Shown in pieces: positions 49,271 through 57,769 of a DNA stretch of 64,000 nt; within the stretch, counting starts at the first letter, position 1, and each line of letters opens with the position of its first letter. Below the pieces are notes generated by a model. That model did no database searches, was not told where the DNA came from, and saw nothing but the letters and a program-made list of their open reading frames with translations. Made by a program: the position numbers and the translations under genes. Origin of the DNA: Pseudomonadota bacterium (GTDB lineage Bacteria; Pseudomonadota; Gammaproteobacteria; Enterobacterales; Enterobacteriaceae); NCBI GenBank assembly GCA_018261615.1, contig JAGTSE010000025.1, forward strand, positions 1 to 64,000, in the 5' to 3' direction.

Positions 49271-51532
49271 ATGCCTTTAATCGAAATTGATAACCAGGTG
49301 TTAGCCGAATTAAATGCGTTTCCACTCAGCTTTACCACCAAAGAAGGGTTGTCGAGCAACTCGCAATATTCGCTCGAATTCGAATGTGCTCAAGCGGATG
49401 TGGATTATGAATCCTTGCTGGGTGAAGGGATCAGCATTCAAATAGAAAGGCCGGATTTCGGCTCGCGGCCTTTTTACGCTTACGTGATCGGCGCATCTGA
49501 TGCGGGGCAGCATCAGGATAAGTTCGTTTATAAGCTGGAACTGAGCACCTGGCTGTGGTTTTTGATGCAGAACCGCAACAGCCGTATTTTTCAGGATCTG
49601 AACGTGCTCGACATCATCGAGCAAATCTTCTCTCGCTATGGTTTTGCCGACTACCGTCTGGATATTCAAGGCACCTATCCGACGCGCGAATATTGCGTGC
49701 AATTTTCCGAAACGGATTTCGCGTTTATCAGCCGCCTGCTTGAAGACGAAGGTATCTGGTATTACTTCGATCACGCCGAGGATAAACACACGCTGGTGAT
49801 CACCGACCGGCAGAATTTCGATGATCTGGATTTCGGTTACGCCGTGTTGCCGTTCATGCCGGACAGCGAAGAAAAACGCGCCATCCGCGAAGGGATCCAG
49901 CGCATCCAGCGTTCCCGTAAAGTGCGCCCGAATGAAATCGTGCTGCGCGACTTTGATTTCCAGAATCCGCGCAAGAACCTGCAAACTAAGGTGGAAGAGA
50001 GCCGCCTCGGTCTGCAGAACACGCCTCTGGAATGGTACGACTACGCTGCGGGTTACGTGGATACTGAACGCGGTGAGAACCTGGCGCGTTTGCGCCTTGA
50101 AGAAATGCAAAGCGATGGCCATCTGCTGTTTGGCGAGAGCAACGCCATCGGACTGATGGCAGGCAAGGATTTCTCCTTAATTTTGCACCCGGACGCCAAC
50201 CGCAACCGCCGCTTTAAACTGACCCGTTGCGACTATGTGTTCGTACAAGATGGTCCCGACAGCAGCAGTGATGGCCGCAACATCACATGCCGTTTTAATG
50301 CGTTGAACGACGATGTGGCGTTCCGCCCGCTGCGCGAAACGCCAAAACCGCAGATGCCGGGCATCCAGAGTGCTACCGTGGTCGGTGCGCCCAACTCCGA
50401 AGTGCATACCGACAAATTTGCGCGCATTCGCGTGCATTTCCACTGGGATCGCTACAAAACCACCGAGGAAGACAGTTCTTGCTGGATCCGCGTGGTGCAG
50501 GCCTGGGCGGGGAAAGGCTGGGGCGTGATCGCCATGCCGCGCGTCGGCCAGGAAGTCTTGGTGACCTATATCGACGGCGATCTCGATCGTCCGATGGTTA
50601 CAGGTATTGTTTATAACGGTGATAACCCGCCGCCTTATCAGTTACCTGAATACATCAACTACACGGGGATAGTGTCGCGTTCGCTGCGCTTCGGCAAGCC
50701 GCAGCATGCCAGCCAGTTGACCTTCGATGACAACCGCAACAACGAACGCGTCATGCTGCACGCCGAGCGCGATCTGCAAACCACGGTGGAGCGCAACCAG
50801 GCCACCGAGGTGGGGATGGACAAGTTCGACATCATTCGCCGCACCTTCACTGACTGGTTCACCAACCACGTCTCTTACAAAGATTATATCTTCAGCATTA
50901 CCGGGTTTGACGCCTCAATTAAAGGCGTCAGCGCTTCGATGACCGGCGTCAACCTCACTGCTACCGGCGTCAGCACGTCGTTTACCGGCGTCAACACCTC
51001 GTTCACCGGTGTGAACACGTCGTTTACCGGCGTCAGCACTTCGTTCACCGGGTTGAGTACCTCGTTTACCGGGCAGAGCACCAGCTACACCGGCGTCTCG
51101 AACTCGATGACCGGTGAAAGTAACTCCTTTACCAGCATCAGCAACAGCATGACCGGCGAAAGCAACAGCTACACCACGGTCAGCACCAGCCAGACCGGCA
51201 GCAGCACCAGCTTTACCGGCGTGAGCGTGAGCACCACCGGTTCATCGACCAGTATGACAGGCTGCAGTATCAGCACCACAGGTTCGTCGACCAGCACCAC
51301 CGGCTGCAGCATCAGCACCACCGGCAGCAGCGTGAGCACCACCGGCAGTAGCGTTGGCACCACCGGCAGCAGCATCAGCAGCACCGGCAGCAGCGTCAGT
51401 AGCACTGGCAGCAGCGTCAGCAATACCGGTAACAGCACCAGCACGACAGGAGTATCCATCAGTTACACCGGCGCGTCACTATCCGAGACCGGCGTCGATT
51501 TGAAAAAAGTCGGGATGCAAAGCAAAAACTAA
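49271..51532 (+). CDS. vgrG: T6SS spike protein VgrG (TssI) with heptad-repeat tail
   Basis: 753 residues. gp27-like N-terminal hub (to about 370: FVYKLELSTWLWFLMQNRNS, REYCVQFSETDFAFISRLLE, DEGIWYYFDH), gp5-like OB domain (ARIRVHFHWDRYKTTEEDSS then CWIRVVQAWAGKGWGVIAMP, RVGQEVLVTYIDGDLDRPMV) and a needle. From residue 543 on, nucleotides 50897-51505, there are 29 uninterrupted seven-residue units of the form xTGxSxS, then VGMQSKN. No enzymatic C-terminal domain is seen, so this VgrG probably delivers effectors carried by its partners. The DUF2169/PAAR genes directly downstream fit that. Confidence 0.95.
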   Translation: MPLIEIDNQVLAELNAFPLSFTTKEGLSSNSQYSLEFECAQADVDYESLLGEGISIQIERPDFGSRPFYAYVIGASDAGQHQDKFVYKLELSTWLWFLMQNRNSRIFQDLNVLDIIEQIFSRYGFADYRLDIQGTYPTREYCVQFSETDFAFISRLLEDEGIWYYFDHAEDKHTLVITDRQNFDDLDFGYAVLPFMPDSEEKRAIREGIQRIQRSRKVRPNEIVLRDFDFQNPRKNLQTKVEESRLGLQNTPLEWYDYAAGYVDTERGENLARLRLEEMQSDGHLLFGESNAIGLMAGKDFSLILHPDANRNRRFKLTRCDYVFVQDGPDSSSDGRNITCRFNALNDDVAFRPLRETPKPQMPGIQSATVVGAPNSEVHTDKFARIRVHFHWDRYKTTEEDSSCWIRVVQAWAGKGWGVIAMPRVGQEVLVTYIDGDLDRPMVTGIVYNGDNPPPYQLPEYINYTGIVSRSLRFGKPQHASQLTFDDNRNNERVMLHAERDLQTTVERNQATEVGMDKFDIIRRTFTDWFTNHVSYKDYIFSITGFDASIKGVSASMTGVNLTATGVSTSFTGVNTSFTGVNTSFTGVSTSFTGLSTSFTGQSTSYTGVSNSMTGESNSFTSISNSMTGESNSYTTVSTSQTGSSTSFTGVSVSTTGSSTSMTGCSISTTGSSTSTTGCSISTTGSSVSTTGSSVGTTGSSISSTGSSVSSTGSSVSNTGNSTSTTGVSISYTGASLSETGVDLKKVGMQSKN
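50897..51505 (+). repeat. 21-bp/heptapeptide repeat array in vgrG
   Basis: Twenty-nine successive 21-bp units encode variants of xTGxSxS, from ITGFDAS to ETGVDLK. Early units favour FTGVSTS/FTGVNTS, middle ones MTGESNS, late ones TTGSSVS and STGSSVS, which suggests growth by local duplication. Position 3 (Gly) and position 2 (Thr) hardly vary. Confidence 0.92.
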
Positions 51533-51544
51533 CGAGGCGTGGCA

Positions 51545-53770
51545 ATGAGAATCATACGACCACAGCAATTGGTGGCGATTAAAGGGAGTTACCAGATCGG
51601 CTCAGACAGCCGGCTCGGCATCAGCGTTGTGGCCGGGTGCTACCTGTCCCGACCGGAACACTTCGTGAACGAAGCCGAAATCTGGGAGGCGTGGAAACGC
51701 GCACCGCTCAGCCTGCCGGTACTGGATGTTGCCGAGCCGAAGCCGTTCGCCGAATATCTGATCGCCGGCCATGCCGATGTCGGTCAGCCAGTAAAAACGC
51801 TGGACGTCAGCGCCGATATCGGCAGGCTTAAGCGCCGTTGGCGGGTCGAGGGCGAGGGGCGTCGCGGCGCAATGGGGGCGGAATCTTTCCTCAGCGTGCC
51901 GCTGGATCACACTTCGGCCTGGGGTGGGAAAGACAACAAGGAGAATCCGTTGGGGCGCGGTTGCAATGATGGGCTGCGGCCGCTGCTGATGACCTTGTCC
52001 GCCGAGGGCTCTGTACAGGAGCGTTCCCCGCTGGCGGCACCAGCGCCGGTGCCGCACGAGTTTTTGTTGCGTAAGGCGCACATCGATAAGGTGGCAAGCC
52101 AGATCGCGAGCAAAGCGTATCTGGAAACGGCTTTCCCCGGGTTGCCGGCCGATATCGATCGGCGTTACTACCAGATGGCGCCGCCGGCGCAGTGGCTGCC
52201 GGAAGCGGCGTGGCCGGATAGGGTACCCTTTGAACTGCAGGGTGTCGGCGCGCAAAGCCAGGCGATACGCGGCGAGCTGCCGGCAGTGCGCGGGCGTGCG
52301 TTCATACGTCGCCACGATAGCCAGAGCATCGAGGAAATTGAACTGCTGCGCAAAACGCTGTGGTTCCTGCCCGACAGCGGCATCGCGCTGATTATTTTCA
52401 CCGGCGATGCGCCACTGACGCATCTTCTGGACGAGTCCATCGAGTCCCTGATGCTGGCTTTGGATCGCTGCGATGCGCCGCGCCCGTTAGATTATTTCCA
52501 GCAGGTGCACCACAAACGCAGCGACGATGACGCTTCACCCTTTGAGTTCCTGTGCGATCCGGATCTGATGCCAGCGGAGATGGGCCTGAATGTCATCCAG
52601 GCGGTGTCGGACCATCCCAGCGATTTACGTTATGACCCGTCGCCCACCTCGTTGGGTGACTCCGCCGTTTTCTATCAACGCATCCGCGAGGCAATTGCCT
52701 TACACCAGCAACAGACGACGATGGAGCCCGCCTCCGTGACGTTGCCCGACTTGCCGGATCTTCCTGCCGAAGATGGCAATGACGCGTTTTTTCCCGATAG
52801 CGCGACTGTGGAAGGGAAGACTTTCAGCGGATTGCGCAGCCATGCGCTGTCAGACAAGCATTTTCTGCAATGCCGTTTTGAACGCTGCGATTTTTCACAG
52901 GCCATCCTGGAAAGCTGCACCTTCGAAAACTGTGTTTTTGATGCGGTCGACCTGACGCAGGCGACGTTGCGCCGGATCCGCATGGTTTCGTGCACCTTGC
53001 AAAAGCCGTCGATGGCGGAAAGCGCATGGCAAGAGGCGGTTCTCGAACGGGTGACGCTGGAAGATCCGCAGGGACAAGGCATGCGGGCCGAGGGTGTGAA
53101 GCTGGATTACTGCGTCTTCGAGCGGGGGGATTTCACTGCGATCCGCTTTGAGCGGGGGGGGATCGGCAATGGCATGTTCAACGGCTCGACGCTGATTCGC
53201 GCGCAATTTCTGCAAGGGGAACTGGATGCCTGCGTTTTCAACCGCTGCCTGGCCGAAGACGCGGTGGCGCTGGATATGACGTTAACCAAAAACTCGTTCC
53301 TTGGCGGCAATTGGCGCGGCGTACGCTTCGAACGTTGCCGCGTCGAGAGTATGACGGCGGGTATGCAGGTGGTTTTTTCCCACGGCGTGTTTAGCGATTG
53401 CTGTTTCACCAAAGTGGGGCTGAAAGCGGCGCGAATGGATAAGTGCCAACTGCTGTATAGCTTTTTTACCGAATGCAATTTCGACGAGGCAGATTTGACA
53501 GCTTGCATGATCGTTGGCTGTGACATGGCTGGCGTGCGGTTCAAAGACAGCGTGCTGACGCACGCTCGCTGGCAAAACAGCAGCGCCCAGCAGGGGCTGT
53601 TTTATAACGCCGATTTGCGCGATGCGGGATTTGACCTGTGCAACCTGGCGGCGGCGAATCTGGCGATGACCTGGCAGGACGCCGATACCCGTTTCAGCGG
53701 GTGTTTGCTTGAACGCGCGTGCTGGGTACCGCGCAGAATTTTTCAGGGGGACTATGCGCATGAAAACTGA
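51545..53770 (+). CDS. DUF2169 plus pentapeptide-repeat T6SS accessory protein
   Basis: 741 residues from ATG 51545. Residues 1 to about 290 are DUF2169 (TTG-like LVAIKGSYQI, ESFLSVPLDHTSAWGGKDNK, LETAFPGLPADIDRRYYQMA, SIEEIELLRKTLWFLPDSGI). From about 410 to the end it turns into degenerate pentapeptide repeats with a Phe/Leu core (CRFERCDFSQAILESCTFEN, CVFDAVDLTQATLRRIRMV), predicted to make a right-handed square beta-helix. DUF2169 proteins are linked to VgrG/PAAR loading of T6SS effectors. 12 bp after vgrG and overlapping the next gene. Confidence 0.85.
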   Translation: MRIIRPQQLVAIKGSYQIGSDSRLGISVVAGCYLSRPEHFVNEAEIWEAWKRAPLSLPVLDVAEPKPFAEYLIAGHADVGQPVKTLDVSADIGRLKRRWRVEGEGRRGAMGAESFLSVPLDHTSAWGGKDNKENPLGRGCNDGLRPLLMTLSAEGSVQERSPLAAPAPVPHEFLLRKAHIDKVASQIASKAYLETAFPGLPADIDRRYYQMAPPAQWLPEAAWPDRVPFELQGVGAQSQAIRGELPAVRGRAFIRRHDSQSIEEIELLRKTLWFLPDSGIALIIFTGDAPLTHLLDESIESLMLALDRCDAPRPLDYFQQVHHKRSDDDASPFEFLCDPDLMPAEMGLNVIQAVSDHPSDLRYDPSPTSLGDSAVFYQRIREAIALHQQQTTMEPASVTLPDLPDLPAEDGNDAFFPDSATVEGKTFSGLRSHALSDKHFLQCRFERCDFSQAILESCTFENCVFDAVDLTQATLRRIRMVSCTLQKPSMAESAWQEAVLERVTLEDPQGQGMRAEGVKLDYCVFERGDFTAIRFERGGIGNGMFNGSTLIRAQFLQGELDACVFNRCLAEDAVALDMTLTKNSFLGGNWRGVRFERCRVESMTAGMQVVFSHGVFSDCCFTKVGLKAARMDKCQLLYSFFTECNFDEADLTACMIVGCDMAGVRFKDSVLTHARWQNSSAQQGLFYNADLRDAGFDLCNLAAANLAMTWQDADTRFSGCLLERACWVPRRIFQGDYAHEN

Positions 53771-54914
53771 AAGCCGCGTCATTCAACAGGCCCTGCCTGA
53801 CACCGAGGTGATTGAGCTGGAGGTCGCTCAGGCGGTGGCGCAGACGCCGCCCATGCCGCGAACCTTCAAAAAGCAACGTTTCCACGATCGCGAGCTGAAA
53901 GGGTTGACGTTGAGCGACTGTTTTTTCATCGACTGCCATTTCGAACGTGTCACGTTTGAAGGATGCGATTTGCGGGCGGTGCGCTTTGAAGGCTGCACCC
54001 TGAACCAGGTCAACGTGGTTGGCGGCAGTTTGCTGCACCTGGCGTTCAACGAATGTCGGGTTGAGAACCTGACGCTGCAACGGGGACTGTTGTGCAATTT
54101 GGCGTGCAACGACACCACGCTGCAGGGGTGCTACGTCGACGATTGTCTGCTGGACGACTGCGGTCTGATCCGGTGTGGGGTTAACGGGGCGGTAATTGAA
54201 CGCAGCAGCCTGGGGCATCTGGCCGTGCAGTCCAGCACCCTGACCAACCTGATGTTTCACCAGGACGTGATACAGGACGCTAACTGGTATGCCTGCCAAC
54301 TTACGCAGTGCCTGTGGCAGGCGTCGACCCTTGAGCGCCACATCATGGGGGGCTGCCAGTTGGAGAAGTGCAACTGGCAAACGATCGCCGGGCAGGCACG
54401 CATCTGGTTCACCTGTCGCCTGTCGGGCTGCAATTTGACTCAGCTGCAGCTGCAGGGCGCCAGTTTTCACCGCAGCGAGCTGGAGGAGTGTTCGTTCACC
54501 GACAGCGATCTGACCTCAGCGATCTTCGCCGAAACGCAGGCGCTACGCTGCGATTTCGAGCGCGCGACGCTGATCCTGGCGCAGGGGCAGAAAGCCCGAT
54601 TCAGCGAATGCGCGATGGGCGGCGCCAACTGGGGGCGAGCCATGCTGATGCAAGCGGAGTTCAGGGCATGCGATCTGGCGTTAGCCAACATTGAGCAGGC
54701 CGAGCTGCGGGAAGCGAACCTGGTCGAACAGCCGTTGACCGCCGCCCAGCAACAGAGCGCTCGTCTGCATGGTGCGAAGCGTCATCGTGCCGAAAACGTG
54801 CCGCTTACCGCCGATCCGTTCTTGAATGCGATTGACGCCTGGTATGCGCATCAACAGCCGGGACCGCGGCAACCGTCGTATCAACGGCCAACAGGAGTAA
54901 GCAGATATGTATAA
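53760..54914 (+). CDS. Pentapeptide-repeat T6SS accessory protein
   Basis: 384 residues from ATG 53760 (MKTESRVIQQALPDTEVIEL), with AGGGGGAC upstream; it overlaps the end of the DUF2169 gene. Nearly the whole length is degenerate pentapeptide repeats (LTLSDCFFIDCHFERVTFEG, CDLRAVRFEGCTLNQVNVVG, LHGAKRHRAENVP near the end). In related loci such proteins accompany DUF2169, DUF3540 and PAAR genes as part of a tip-assembly or effector-adaptor set. The exact role is not known. Confidence 0.8.
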   Translation: MKTESRVIQQALPDTEVIELEVAQAVAQTPPMPRTFKKQRFHDRELKGLTLSDCFFIDCHFERVTFEGCDLRAVRFEGCTLNQVNVVGGSLLHLAFNECRVENLTLQRGLLCNLACNDTTLQGCYVDDCLLDDCGLIRCGVNGAVIERSSLGHLAVQSSTLTNLMFHQDVIQDANWYACQLTQCLWQASTLERHIMGGCQLEKCNWQTIAGQARIWFTCRLSGCNLTQLQLQGASFHRSELEECSFTDSDLTSAIFAETQALRCDFERATLILAQGQKARFSECAMGGANWGRAMLMQAEFRACDLALANIEQAELREANLVEQPLTAAQQQSARLHGAKRHRAENVPLTADPFLNAIDAWYAHQQPGPRQPSYQRPTGVSRYV

Positions 54915-55521
54915 GTCCAGAAGAGAGCATCAGAAGATCTATGCCAACGCCAGGGTGACACCTTTGCAGTTGGTGCGCAGCGATCCGCTTGCCGAACAAG
55001 GGGGACGCAAGGTGGTGACGTTGGTGGCCGACGCCAATGGCGGTCTGTATGTCGATGGCATACGCGCCCATTGTCTGGCGGTCGCCACCAGCTGTCTGGT
55101 TCAGCCGCTGGCGGGCGATCGCGTTTGCGTCATCGTCGACGGCGACAAATTGGTCATTACCGAGATCCTGTCGCGCCAACAGGCGAACGCCGTCATGACG
55201 TTGGACAGCCAATGCGCCAACTTGCGCATCGTAGCACCGGAGATAGAGCTGCAGGGCGACAAGCGCCTGACGTTGCGCAGCCCGCACTTTACGCTGCTGA
55301 CGCGCAGCAGCCGTTGGGTCGCCGAAACGCTACACCAAATCTCTCAACGCCTGTTTGTGCACAGCAAGCATGCAAGCCGGCGGGTAGAGGAAACCGACGA
55401 GGTACTGGCGAAGCACATTATTCAGGATGCCCGGCAATCCCTCGTCATCAACAGTGAAATTGGTTCCCTGAAGTCTTCGGCGGTACTGAAGATAGATGGC
55501 GGCCAGATACATATGGGGTAA
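54907..55521 (+). CDS. DUF3540 T6SS-associated protein
   Basis: 204 residues, overlapping the preceding gene by 8 bp. Resembles the DUF3540 family: an OB-like N-terminal part with GGRKVVTLVADANGGLYVDG and SCLVQPLAGDRVCVIVDGDK, then a beta-repeat and SSRWVAETLHQISQRLFVHS. The DUF2169-PPR-DUF3540-PAAR order suggests the product binds near the VgrG tip. No catalytic motif. Confidence 0.72.
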   Translation: MYKSRREHQKIYANARVTPLQLVRSDPLAEQGGRKVVTLVADANGGLYVDGIRAHCLAVATSCLVQPLAGDRVCVIVDGDKLVITEILSRQQANAVMTLDSQCANLRIVAPEIELQGDKRLTLRSPHFTLLTRSSRWVAETLHQISQRLFVHSKHASRRVEETDEVLAKHIIQDARQSLVINSEIGSLKSSAVLKIDGGQIHMG

Positions 55522-55527
55522 GTCACC

Positions 55528-55893
55528 ATGACCGCAGCCAATAACAACATGGCCGGGATCAGCTTTGCCGGCTGTGACCCGATGATCCCGGCACCGGGCC
55601 CGAATACCGCGCCCAACAATACCGGCATACCGAACGTGCCTAACTATTTTCTTTGCGGCGGCAATGAACAGAACCTCGGCAGCATTCGCGCGGCTACTGT
55701 CGATTCGGGCGGGGTGATCGGCGCCGCCTCCGGAACGCATTCTGCCCAGATGCAGCCGATACAGGGGTCGGGGAAATATTTTGTTTACGGCATGCCGGTC
55801 ACGCGCCTCGGTGATTCCAGCTCGACGAACAACAACAACATGGTTGCCACTCAGGTCGCGCCGAGCCAGACCAAATGTTTCGTTAATGCATAG
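55528..55893 (+). CDS. DUF4150 PAAR-like tip protein
   Basis: 121 residues. PAAR-like DUF4150: NNNMAGISFAGCDPMIPAPG, TAPNNTGIPNVPNYFLCGGN, KYFVYGMPVTRLGDSSSTNN. PAAR proteins cap the VgrG trimer and sharpen the spike. It is short, with no toxin extension, so it is a stand-alone tip. Confidence 0.82.
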   Translation: MTAANNNMAGISFAGCDPMIPAPGPNTAPNNTGIPNVPNYFLCGGNEQNLGSIRAATVDSGGVIGAASGTHSAQMQPIQGSGKYFVYGMPVTRLGDSSSTNNNNMVATQVAPSQTKCFVNA

Positions 55894-55902
55894 GAGTTCA
55901 GC

Positions 55903-56409
55903 ATGGTGAAAACGCTCCGGGGGATCGCGGCAGGGGGACTGTTGGCGGTGGGGGCGCTGAGCGGATGCAGCTGGTTTTCTCTCGACGAGGTTGCGGATGC
56001 GGGGCGTCGGTTGCGATTTATCGACGTCGAAGTGACTGCCAACAACAACGTGAATCCGAATGCGGCCGGGGAGGCTCAGCCGGTCAAGGTGTGCGTGATA
56101 GAAACCAATCGCTCGGGATGGATGCCCGACGGGATTGGCGACGGCGCTCCTTGCCGCGAGACGGCGCCGTCGGAAGGGACGTTGAGCCGGCACCAGAGCA
56201 TTTTGCAACCGAGAGAGACGCTGCGTTATCGCTTCGAGGTGCCGGCGGGGCAAGAGCGATGGGTCGTCGTGGGGGCGGAATTTCAGCAAATCAGCGGAGT
56301 ATTGCCGCTCGCCGAGCAAAAATCGCCCGCGCAGGCTGATTCGCAAATGAAGGTGATGGTGGGGATGACGTCACTCAGCATAGTGACTAACGACAAAATG
56401 GATGAATGA
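55903..56409 (+). CDS. tssJ: T6SS outer-membrane lipoprotein TssJ
   Basis: 168 residues with a lipoprotein signal (LLAVGALSGCSWFSLDEVAD; lipobox LSGC, Cys22). Transthyretin-like beta sandwich region follows (IDVEVTANNNVNPNAAGEAQ, PVKVCVIETNRSGW). Anchors the TssM periplasmic domain at the outer membrane. Confidence 0.9.
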   Translation: MVKTLRGIAAGGLLAVGALSGCSWFSLDEVADAGRRLRFIDVEVTANNNVNPNAAGEAQPVKVCVIETNRSGWMPDGIGDGAPCRETAPSEGTLSRHQSILQPRETLRYRFEVPAGQERWVVVGAEFQQISGVLPLAEQKSPAQADSQMKVMVGMTSLSIVTNDKMDE

Positions 56410-57769
56410 CATGTTACCTAAACAACGCGTCGCCTGGGTAGAAGGCATGTTGATGGAACCGCAGCATTTCCAGCAGCAGGAACGTTTTTTCGAGCACTTG
56501 ATTGAAGCGCGCTTGCGCAGCGTCGAAACCTTCACCTGGGGGTTTCTGGCGCTGGAAATCGACAACGGGTTATTGGAACAGGGCAAGTTTGCGCTGAAGA
56601 AAGCCAGGGGCGTTTTCCCCGATGGCACGGCGTTCAGCATGCCTGAAGATATTCCGCTGCCGCCGCCGCTGGTGCTGGGAGAAGGCTGTCAGGGGAAAGT
56701 GGTGTGCCTGTCCGTGCTGATGGACATTGCCGGCAATGCCCAGATCGACCTGATCCAGGATGAGCGAAAAAGTAGCCGTTTTCGCACCATGGACGCCGAC
56801 GTGCCGGACCGCAATCACGGCGTCAGCCTGGAGGGGACACCGCGCGTGTGCACAATGCAACTGGGGAGCCTGGTGACGCGGCTAAGCCTGGAGGATGCGG
56901 TCAGTAGCGCGGAAAGCGTTCTGCCGGTCGGCTTCGTGCGCGAGCTCACCAGCGATCGGCGGGTGCTGCTGGATGAGCGCGCCTTGCCGCCGATGCTGGA
57001 TTTCCGCGCCATCGGCTGGCTGCCCGCGTTCACCACAGAATTACTTGGGCTGATCAGCCAACGTCTGGAGTCGGTCTTCCGCCCGGACGTGCACATGACG
57101 ATCGGCGGGCTTTCCGAACTGCTGGAATTGTTGTTGCTGCAAACCTTGAGCGAGTTCAATTTGCGCATCAGCCAACTGTTGGCCAGCCCGCAGGTGCATC
57201 CTGAAATCCTGTTCGACACACTGCTGAGCCTGTTGGGGCGGCTCAGCATCATTCCCGGCGGCGAACGCCTCTGGGATCGGGACGATTTGGTGTATCTGCA
57301 CGATGAGCCGCACAACTGCTATTTCCAACTGTTCGCCTCGATTCGACGCGCGCTGTCGTTGGTGATCGAAGCACCAGCGGTGGTGTTGCCGTTTATCGAT
57401 CGCGGCGACAGCATTTATCTCTGCCCAAACGACTCGCAGTTACGCCTGGAAAAACTGGTGTTTGCCATCAGTTGCGGTTTGTCCATCGAGCATCTGCGCT
57501 CGTATTTCCCCGCACAGGTCAAACTGGGGCCGGTCGAGAAAATCACTCAGTTGATCGATCTTCAATTACCGGGCGCTCGCTTGCTACCTATGGCTTCGCC
57601 ACCGCGGCACATACCGTATTACCCGAACAGCATCTATTTCGAGGTGGATCATGCCGACCCGATTTATAAGGAAATGATGGGCGGCTCGGCGATGGCGCTC
57701 AGCATCGTGGGTGATTTCCCAGACCTGCGTTTTGACGTTTGGGGATTAAGGCAAGGGAGGGTGGGATGA
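56402..57769 (+). CDS. tssK: T6SS baseplate protein TssK
   Basis: 455 residues from ATG 56402, overlapping tssJ by 8 bp; ATG 56411 is an alternative. Conserved start KQRVAWVEGMLMEPQHFQQQ and C-terminal LLPMASPPRHIPYYPNSIYF, EVDHADPIYKEM. TssK trimers link the baseplate to the TssL/TssM membrane complex. Confidence 0.94.
   Translation: MNDMLPKQRVAWVEGMLMEPQHFQQQERFFEHLIEARLRSVETFTWGFLALEIDNGLLEQGKFALKKARGVFPDGTAFSMPEDIPLPPPLVLGEGCQGKVVCLSVLMDIAGNAQIDLIQDERKSSRFRTMDADVPDRNHGVSLEGTPRVCTMQLGSLVTRLSLEDAVSSAESVLPVGFVRELTSDRRVLLDERALPPMLDFRAIGWLPAFTTELLGLISQRLESVFRPDVHMTIGGLSELLELLLLQTLSEFNLRISQLLASPQVHPEILFDTLLSLLGRLSIIPGGERLWDRDDLVYLHDEPHNCYFQLFASIRRALSLVIEAPAVVLPFIDRGDSIYLCPNDSQLRLEKLVFAISCGLSIEHLRSYFPAQVKLGPVEKITQLIDLQLPGARLLPMASPPRHIPYYPNSIYFEVDHADPIYKEMMGGSAMALSIVGDFPDLRFDVWGLRQGRVG

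Noticed and set aside
51169..51459. Minus-strand ORF with repeated LLPVVLT units inside vgrG
   Set aside because: It is only the reverse reading of the 21-bp heptad repeats, not a separate gene.
50897..51505. CRISPR-like array
   Set aside because: The 21-bp units have no spacers, vary throughout and keep an open frame in vgrG.
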